This document shows positions 7,424 through 10,791 of a stretch of DNA of 10,791 nt, in pieces. The position numbers and the translations under genes were made by a program. Under the pieces are notes generated by a model. That model had not been told where the DNA came from. It made no database searches and saw only the letters and a program-made list of their open reading frames with translations. Source of the stretch: Thermococcus sp. (lineage in GTDB: Archaea; Methanobacteriota_B; Thermococci; Thermococcales; Thermococcaceae). Location of the stretch: positions 1 to 10,791 of the forward strand of contig JALTCK010000018.1 of assembly GCA_027074805.1 (NCBI GenBank). Direction: 5' to 3'. Every line of letters starts with the position of its first letter. Position 1 is the first letter of the stretch.

Positions 7424-7432
7424 TATAAAAGG
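7424..7432 (-). promoter_or_regulatory. TATA box of the flavin reductase gene
   Basis: Read on the minus strand, CCTTTTATACC is centred about 35 bases before ATG 7392. That predicts a leader of about 8 bases holding the GGTGGTG site. It lies in the 83-base gap (7393-7475), the longest intergenic stretch in the window. Confidence 0.6.
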
Positions 7433-7456
7433 TTAAAGCTCCCAGGGAACACAGGA

Positions 7457-7473
7457 TGCCAAAAGGAGAAAAT
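7457..7473 (-). terminator. Possible oligo-T terminator after the acyl-CoA synthetase alpha gene
   Basis: Two T4 runs on the minus strand (TTTTCTCCTTTT) start 2 bases after the stop codon at 7476. Archaeal RNA polymerase commonly terminates at such T-rich tracts without a hairpin. The tracts are short and interrupted, so the call is tentative. Confidence 0.35.
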
Positions 7474-7475
7474 CA

Positions 7476-8792
7476 TCAGCGCAGGGAGAGCCAGTGGAGT
7501 GCCCTGGCGGCCCTTTCGGGCGTTGAGAAGTTCTTGATTCCGTTCATCTCCAGGAGCTTAACCCCTCCCCTCACCAGCTCCCCGGCCATGAAGTTGACGA
7601 TGACCGGCTTGCCGCAGTCGGCCTCGATTATGGCCCTGGCTATCTCCTCACTGGGCAGGAAGATGGGCGGCACGCAGATAACGAGGAGCGAATCCACGTT
7701 TTCGTCCCGGCAGACGACTTCAATCGTTCTCCTGTATCTCTCGTAGTCCGCATCTGCTATCAGGTCTATGGGGTTCTTCACCGAGCACTGGGGCGGAAGG
7801 AATGAGCGGAGTTTTTGCACCGTATCCTCGCTCAGCTTAGCTACCTCAAGGCCGAGTCTTTCGAGACCATCAGTCGCCAGAACGCCGGGCCCGCCGGAGT
7901 TCGTGATCACCGCAACCCTCCTTCCGGCTCTTGTGTACATCTCGAAGGCCTTTGCAGCGTCGAAGAGCTCCTCCATCTCCTCGACTTCTATAGCCCCAGC
8001 CTGTTTAAAGGCCGCGCGGTAGATTTCGTAGCTCCCGGCGAGAGAACCTGTATGGCTTGCCGCTGCCTTTGCACCGCTCGCGCTCTTCCCGGCCTTGAGT
8101 ATTATGACCGGCTTTTTGCTCGACGCATAGCGGAGGGCTTTGAGGAAGCGCCTCCCGTCCTTAACGCCCTCGATGTAGAGGGCAATCGCCCTAGTGTTCG
8201 GATCGTCGGCGAAGTACTCGAGGAAGTCGCTCTCGTTCAAATCTGCCGCGTTTCCATAGGAAACGAAGGCCGAAAATCCGATCCCCTCGTCGTTGCCCAT
8301 CGCCAGGGCCGCACCGCCGAAGGCACCGCTCTGGCTGATCAGGGTTAATCCCCCCGGTCTAACCCGAACCTCAAAGGAGCCAAAGAACCTCCCGTGGACG
8401 CCGAAGATGCCGGCGCAGTTGGGGCCTATGATTCTAACGCCGTGCTTTTTTGCTTTTTCAACAAGCTCTCGCTCAAGTTCATTGTTCCCGACCTCGGAAA
8501 AGCCCGCGCTTATAACCACGGCACCCTTGATGAGGGGGCCAATTTCATCGATTAGAGCTGGAACGAACTTCGCCGGGATCGCCACTATGGCAGTGTCAAC
8601 GGCTTCATCAAGCCTCTCGCTGATTTCAAAGGTCCTCCCTGCAACCTCGACGGTTCCGCCCTTCGGGTTTACAGGGACTATTCTACCCTCAAAGCCTCCC
8701 TCCACAATGTTTCGGAGAATCTCGTAGGCTATGGCGCCCTTCTTGAAGGAGCCAAATACCGCAACGCTGGAGGGATAAAAGAAGAAGTCCAT
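7476..8792 (-). CDS. ADP-forming acetyl/acyl-CoA synthetase, alpha subunit
   Basis: NDP-forming acyl-CoA synthetase (acetate--CoA ligase, ADP-forming) alpha subunit, 438 aa. The alpha2beta2 enzyme converts acyl-CoA + ADP + Pi to acid + CoA + ATP, the main substrate-level ATP step in peptide and sugar fermentation of Thermococcales. The N-terminal CoA-binding domain begins YPSSVAVFGSFKKGAIAYEIL, not the more usual GAS loop. It is followed by GPNCAG (123-128), SQSGAFGGA (153-161) and the phosphohistidine segment AAASHTGSLAGS with His247. The C-terminal succinyl-CoA-ligase-like domain contains ITNSGGPGVLATD. It is somewhat shorter than the ~460-residue ACD I alpha. No beta (ATP-grasp) subunit occurs in the window, so it must pair with one encoded elsewhere. 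Which of the several Thermococcales isoforms it is, and its acid preference, I cannot tell. It starts TAATG, overlapping the upstream gene by 1 base, with GGTGAGGAG before it. Confidence 0.93.
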   Translation of the reverse strand: MDFFFYPSSVAVFGSFKKGAIAYEILRNIVEGGFEGRIVPVNPKGGTVEVAGRTFEISERLDEAVDTAIVAIPAKFVPALIDEIGPLIKGAVVISAGFSEVGNNELERELVEKAKKHGVRIIGPNCAGIFGVHGRFFGSFEVRVRPGGLTLISQSGAFGGAALAMGNDEGIGFSAFVSYGNAADLNESDFLEYFADDPNTRAIALYIEGVKDGRRFLKALRYASSKKPVIILKAGKSASGAKAAASHTGSLAGSYEIYRAAFKQAGAIEVEEMEELFDAAKAFEMYTRAGRRVAVITNSGGPGVLATDGLERLGLEVAKLSEDTVQKLRSFLPPQCSVKNPIDLIADADYERYRRTIEVVCRDENVDSLLVICVPPIFLPSEEIARAIIEADCGKPVIVNFMAGELVRGGVKLLEMNGIKNFSTPERAARALHWLSLR

Positions 8793-10009
8793 TACTCCTC
8801 ACCCTCACTTTCTTCGGGCTCTTCAGGCTCTCCCCCAACTTCTTCAGGCTCCTCAACGGACCCTTCTCCAGGCTCTTCGTTCAATCCTTCCTCGGACTCC
8901 TCCCCCCGGCCTCCACTAGAAAGCTTCTTGACTGCTATGAGAACCAAAATTAAGGCGACTAAGACACCACCGTAGAGCAACCAGACGTTCTTAGACTCCC
9001 TGACGGTTATAACGAGATTAACCGGTGATAGCTCCTTGTATTCACCAGATGAGAGTTCTATCTCCTTGAAGGGGAAGGGGAGTGAAACGTAAACCCGCCA
9101 CTTCGTATAGAGCCAGCTTTCTTCCTTTTTTGCAGGCGGAATTGCAACACCCACAACCCTTATTGTGCCGTTCTTCTCCATCACATCCATACTGAGGGGA
9201 TGAAGAGCCTGTTTGAATGTGTACAAAAGGATTCCCTTAACCACGCCCGGTGCGTTTTGGGCCGGAAAGATTGCCTCAAAGTAGAGATGACCATCTTCTG
9301 GAGTATAGCGGAGCTCCAGTTTCCTCGTGTTCGCGGTCCCGTTGAGGAACTTCACGAAGGAATAACCCGGGCTCTCAAGGGACACATTGGGAACGTAAGA
9401 ACCGTTAACCCATACAGCAATATTTCCGGTTGCTTGAATCGGTTTAGGGCTGAGTTCGTGAAGGGCGTAATCGGGCGGGAGTATAAGGACAAAGCGGTTC
9501 CAGTTAAAGGCATAGGTTCTGTTCGACATCCATAGCGTGAGGTTTCCAGCCATTGGTGAGACAAGGTAGTTTCCTTTCAAAACAAGAAAATCCGTCACCC
9601 CAAGGTCCACAGTGGCATTCCAATCACTCCCAATTGTTATGGGGCCGTTCTTGGGCACTATGAAACTCGGATGGAGGCCCGCAGCCTGGTATTTCTGGAT
9701 GATGTTGTAGCGAAGGCTCGTGAGAATTGTGTTATTGATTATGGTCCAGAAGAGCATGTTGGCGGATTCACTACTATTGTTTGCAAGCTCATCAAGATAC
9801 TCCCGGTACTGGGGATCGACGAGCTTCACCAAGACATGGAACTTTCCAATCCATGTCGTTTCGTTACCCACCTTGGCCGGCTGAACCTGAAGGAAGACCG
9901 TAAGGTTGAAGACGTTCTGGGGAGGGAGATTTACCTTCGAAGGTTCTGCCAGTGCCAGTGAGGGTGTCATCAAGATGACGGTGATGATGAGTGCAAGCAA
10001 CCGCTTCAT
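8792..10009 (-). CDS. Surface-exposed, N-glycosylation-rich membrane-anchored protein of unknown function
   Basis: 405 aa. The start at 10009 is chosen over ATG 10066 because GGAGGTG ends 5 bases before it and because it opens directly with a signal peptide: MKR, hydrophobic core 4-18, likely cleavage after ALA21. Residues 22-340 form a beta-rich ectodomain with 12 N-X-S/T sequons (N35, 49, 77, 78, 92, 131, 156, 163, 202, 208, 223, 280). A single membrane helix (about 341-360, WLLYGGVLVALILVLIAV) ends in KK. A 45-residue tail of mainly Glu, Gly, Pro and Ser follows, which by the positive-inside rule should be cytoplasmic. I recognise no catalytic motif or named family. It could be an envelope protein, a receptor or a solute-binding protein. 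It has its own TATA box and runs into the acyl-CoA synthetase gene with a 1-base overlap, so the two are probably co-transcribed. Confidence 0.82.
   Translation of the reverse strand: MKRLLALIITVILMTPSLALAEPSKVNLPPQNVFNLTVFLQVQPAKVGNETTWIGKFHVLVKLVDPQYREYLDELANNSSESANMLFWTIINNTILTSLRYNIIQKYQAAGLHPSFIVPKNGPITIGSDWNATVDLGVTDFLVLKGNYLVSPMAGNLTLWMSNRTYAFNWNRFVLILPPDYALHELSPKPIQATGNIAVWVNGSYVPNVSLESPGYSFVKFLNGTANTRKLELRYTPEDGHLYFEAIFPAQNAPGVVKGILLYTFKQALHPLSMDVMEKNGTIRVVGVAIPPAKKEESWLYTKWRVYVSLPFPFKEIELSSGEYKELSPVNLVITVRESKNVWLLYGGVLVALILVLIAVKKLSSGGRGEESEEGLNEEPGEGSVEEPEEVGGEPEEPEESEGEE
8806..8880. repeat. Low-complexity repeat encoding the acidic tail
   Basis: Imperfect direct copies of CTTCAGGCT / CTTCGGGCT occur at 8812-8820, 8821-8829 and 8842-8850, with a partial copy near 8867-8874. 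Read on the minus strand they code for the Glu-Pro-Glu-Glu run at the C-terminus of the anchored protein. The pattern suggests growth or shrinkage by slippage, so tail length may vary between strains. Confidence 0.6.
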
Positions 10010-10014
10010 TCCAA

Positions 10015-10021
10015 CACCTCC
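10015..10021 (-). promoter_or_regulatory. Strong ribosome-binding site of the surface-protein gene
   Basis: GGAGGTG on the minus strand, 5 bases before ATG 10009. The same 5-base spacing is seen for the GGTGA sites before 475 and 10588. It decides the start against the upstream ATG 10066, which has no such site. Confidence 0.7.
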
Positions 10022-10039
10022 ACCGAAAGTGCTCGGGAC

Positions 10040-10050
10040 GATAAAAAAGC
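10040..10050 (-). promoter_or_regulatory. TATA box of the surface-protein gene
   Basis: On the minus strand GCTTTTTTATC is centred about 35 bases before ATG 10009, which gives a short leader containing the GGAGGTG site. It lies in the 70-base divergent region shared with coaD. Confidence 0.55.
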
Positions 10051-10055
10051 TTATT
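10047..10055 (+). promoter_or_regulatory. Weak TATA-like box of coaD
   Basis: AAGCTTATT on the plus strand is centred about 28 bases before ATG 10080, so transcription would begin within a few bases of the start codon. It touches or overlaps the minus-strand TATA box at 10040-10050. The match to an archaeal TATA box is weak. Confidence 0.35.
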
Positions 10056-10079
10056 GGTTTAGTCATCTAAATTCCCTCC

Positions 10080-10622
10080 ATGGGAAAGAACTTCAGAAAA
10101 GTCGTCGTCGGCGGAACCTTCGATAGGCTTCACCTCGGCCACAAAGCGTTGCTCAGACGGGCGTTTGAGATTGGTGAATACGTCTACATAGGCCTGACAT
10201 CGGACGAAATGATAGGAGGTAAGCCCCACGCTGAGAAAATCCTCCCCTACGAATTTCGCCTGAGGGACCTGCTGAAATTCATGGAGGTCAACGGTTACCA
10301 GAACTACAGGATAATGAAGATAGACAACGCAATAGGCTTTGCCGGCGAGATGAAGAGCCTGGAAGCCATAGTAGTCAGTGAAGAAACCTACAAAGGTGCC
10401 GTTCTCGTGAACAAAGTCCGGGAGGAGAGGGGATTGAAAGCCCTCCAGATAGTTACCATTCCTCTCGTGAAGAGCTCACTGGGACCAAAGATAAGCTCAA
10501 CCCTCATCAGGGCCGGGCTGATAGACCCCTTCGGGAGACCCCGAAAGACGTTTAAGGGGAAAACTCATGACACCAACGGTGATACTCATGGGAAGGCTGA
10601 AGGAACCGATTATAGCGATTAA
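10080..10622 (+). CDS. coaD: Phosphopantetheine adenylyltransferase, archaeal type
   Basis: Catalyses 4'-phosphopantetheine + ATP to dephospho-CoA + PPi, the penultimate step of CoA synthesis; cytoplasmic. It is a nucleotidyltransferase-fold protein with GGTFDRLHLGH at the N-terminus (HxGH, His18-Leu-Gly-His21), a VSEETYKGA segment (99-107) and the C-terminal ISSTLIRAG motif (138-146) that replaces KMSKS. The family core ends near residue 152-157. Here the frame continues to 180 with a hydrophilic tail (RKTFKGKTHDTNGDTHGKAE and on) that overlaps the start of tpiA in another frame. The start at 10080 matches the conserved MGK-FRKVVVGGTF opening. It is preceded by TTCCCTCC, the opposite of a ribosome site, so the mRNA is probably leaderless. 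It is divergent from the surface-protein gene. Confidence 0.94.
   Translation: MGKNFRKVVVGGTFDRLHLGHKALLRRAFEIGEYVYIGLTSDEMIGGKPHAEKILPYEFRLRDLLKFMEVNGYQNYRIMKIDNAIGFAGEMKSLEAIVVSEETYKGAVLVNKVREERGLKALQIVTIPLVKSSLGPKISSTLIRAGLIDPFGRPRKTFKGKTHDTNGDTHGKAEGTDYSD
10578..10582 (+). promoter_or_regulatory. Ribosome-binding site of tpiA inside coaD
   Basis: GGTGA, 5 bases before ATG 10588 and within the coaD coding frame. It supports start 10588 over the in-frame ATG at 10567, and suggests translational coupling to coaD. Confidence 0.6.
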
Positions 10623-10791
10623 CTTCAAGACCTACATAGAGGCAACTGGAAAGAGGGCACTGGAGATAGCGAAAGCAGCTGAGAAGGTGTGGAAGGAAAC
10701 TGGAGTAACCATGGTCATCGCACCCCAGATGGTCGACCTGAGGATGATAGCAGAAAGCGTTGAGATACCTGTCTTTGCCCAGCACATCGAC
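10588..10791 (+). CDS. tpiA: Triosephosphate isomerase, N-terminal part (cut by window end)
   Basis: Interconverts glyceraldehyde 3-phosphate and dihydroxyacetone phosphate in glycolysis and gluconeogenesis. The 68 visible residues open MGRLKEPIIAINFKTYIEAT and closely follow the Pyrococcus enzyme. Catalytic Asn12 and Lys14 lie in AINFKTY, and the VIAPQMVDLRMIAESVEIPVFAQHID stretch covers beta strands 2-3 of the barrel. The catalytic His and Glu lie beyond the window. The archaeal enzyme is short (about 225 aa) and tetrameric in hyperthermophiles. The start at 10588 is preferred to the in-frame ATG at 10567 because of the GGTGA site and because it matches the known N-terminus. It overlaps coaD by 35 bases, and no separate promoter is evident. 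Confidence 0.96.
   Translation, partial: MGRLKEPIIAINFKTYIEATGKRALEIAKAAEKVWKETGVTMVIAPQMVDLRMIAESVEIPVFAQHID

Noticed and set aside
7456..7746. Plus-strand open frame of 96 codons starting in the gap after the flavin reductase promoter
   Set aside because: It is antisense to the well-supported acyl-CoA synthetase gene, rich in Ser/Thr/Leu as expected of a shadow frame, and has no matching promoter.
7815..8348. 177-codon plus-strand open frame opposite the acyl-CoA synthetase gene
   Set aside because: The antisense strand encodes conserved motifs including His247, and no start signals are seen. It is a shadow frame in GC-rich DNA.
8806..8880. Short repeated units considered as a CRISPR or tandem regulatory array
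   Set aside because: The units are about 9 bases, adjoining and in frame with the acidic tail codons, with no spacer pattern.
9980..10010. GTGATGATGA resembling a C box near the 5' end of the surface-protein gene
   Set aside because: No CTGA D box follows within 60 bases, and the stretch is the reverse complement of the signal-peptide codons.
10009..10066. Longer start (ATG 10066) for the surface protein
   Set aside because: It would put 19 residues before the signal peptide, lie upstream of the TATA box and lack a ribosome site. ATG 10009 has GGAGGTG at 5 bases.

Overview
The window looks like chromosomal DNA from a hyperthermophilic archaeon of the order Thermococcales, most likely Thermococcus. 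The Kae1, NAD kinase, archaeal phosphopantetheine adenylyltransferase and triosephosphate isomerase products closely match what I remember of the Pyrococcus/Thermococcus versions. Genes are very tightly packed. Starts are preceded by GGTGA/GGAGGTG ribosome-binding sites, and promoters are archaeal T-rich TATA boxes about 25 bases before the start. I see no rRNA, tRNA, CRISPR, insertion sequence or integrase, and no gene-free stretch above 83 bases. This is a gene-dense, mostly core region rather than a mobile island.

Left part, + strand (1-5081). The 3' end of a LEA14/WHy-domain protein gene is followed by a TATA box and a probable five-gene operon. The order is a small conserved protein of unknown function (475-993), an archaeal NSUN6-type RNA m5C methyltransferase with a PUA domain (1003-2151), two tandem paralogous YbhN/UPF0104-type membrane proteins (2154-3221 and 3223-4248), and NAD kinase (4245-5081). 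Gaps are 9, 2 and 1 bases, then a 4-base ATGA overlap, so co-transcription is likely.

Middle and right, - strand (5065-10009). Read right to left: a secreted or surface protein with a signal peptide, a C-terminal membrane anchor and 12 N-glycosylation sequons (8792-10009); the alpha subunit of an ADP-forming acyl-CoA synthetase, overlapping it by one base (7476-8792); a flavin reductase-family FMN protein with its own promoter (6871-7392); the KEOPS subunit Kae1 with its own promoter and an apparently leaderless start (5853-6830); and a DUF835 membrane protein overlapping kae1 by 10 bases (5065-5862). The last gene converges on NAD kinase and overlaps it by 17 bases.

Right edge, + strand (10080-10791). 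coaD diverges from the surface-protein gene across a 70-base promoter region and runs into tpiA, which is cut by the window end. The extended coaD C-terminus overlaps the tpiA start by 35 bases.

The genes serve cofactor supply (NADP, CoA, reduced flavin), tRNA modification (m5C72, t6A), central carbon and energy metabolism (TIM, acyl-CoA synthetase) and the cell envelope. I found no clear new defence or mobile system. The least explained items are the sequon-dense anchored protein linked to the acyl-CoA synthetase subunit, the tandem YbhN-like pair, the DUF835 protein attached to kae1, and the small protein that opens the operon.
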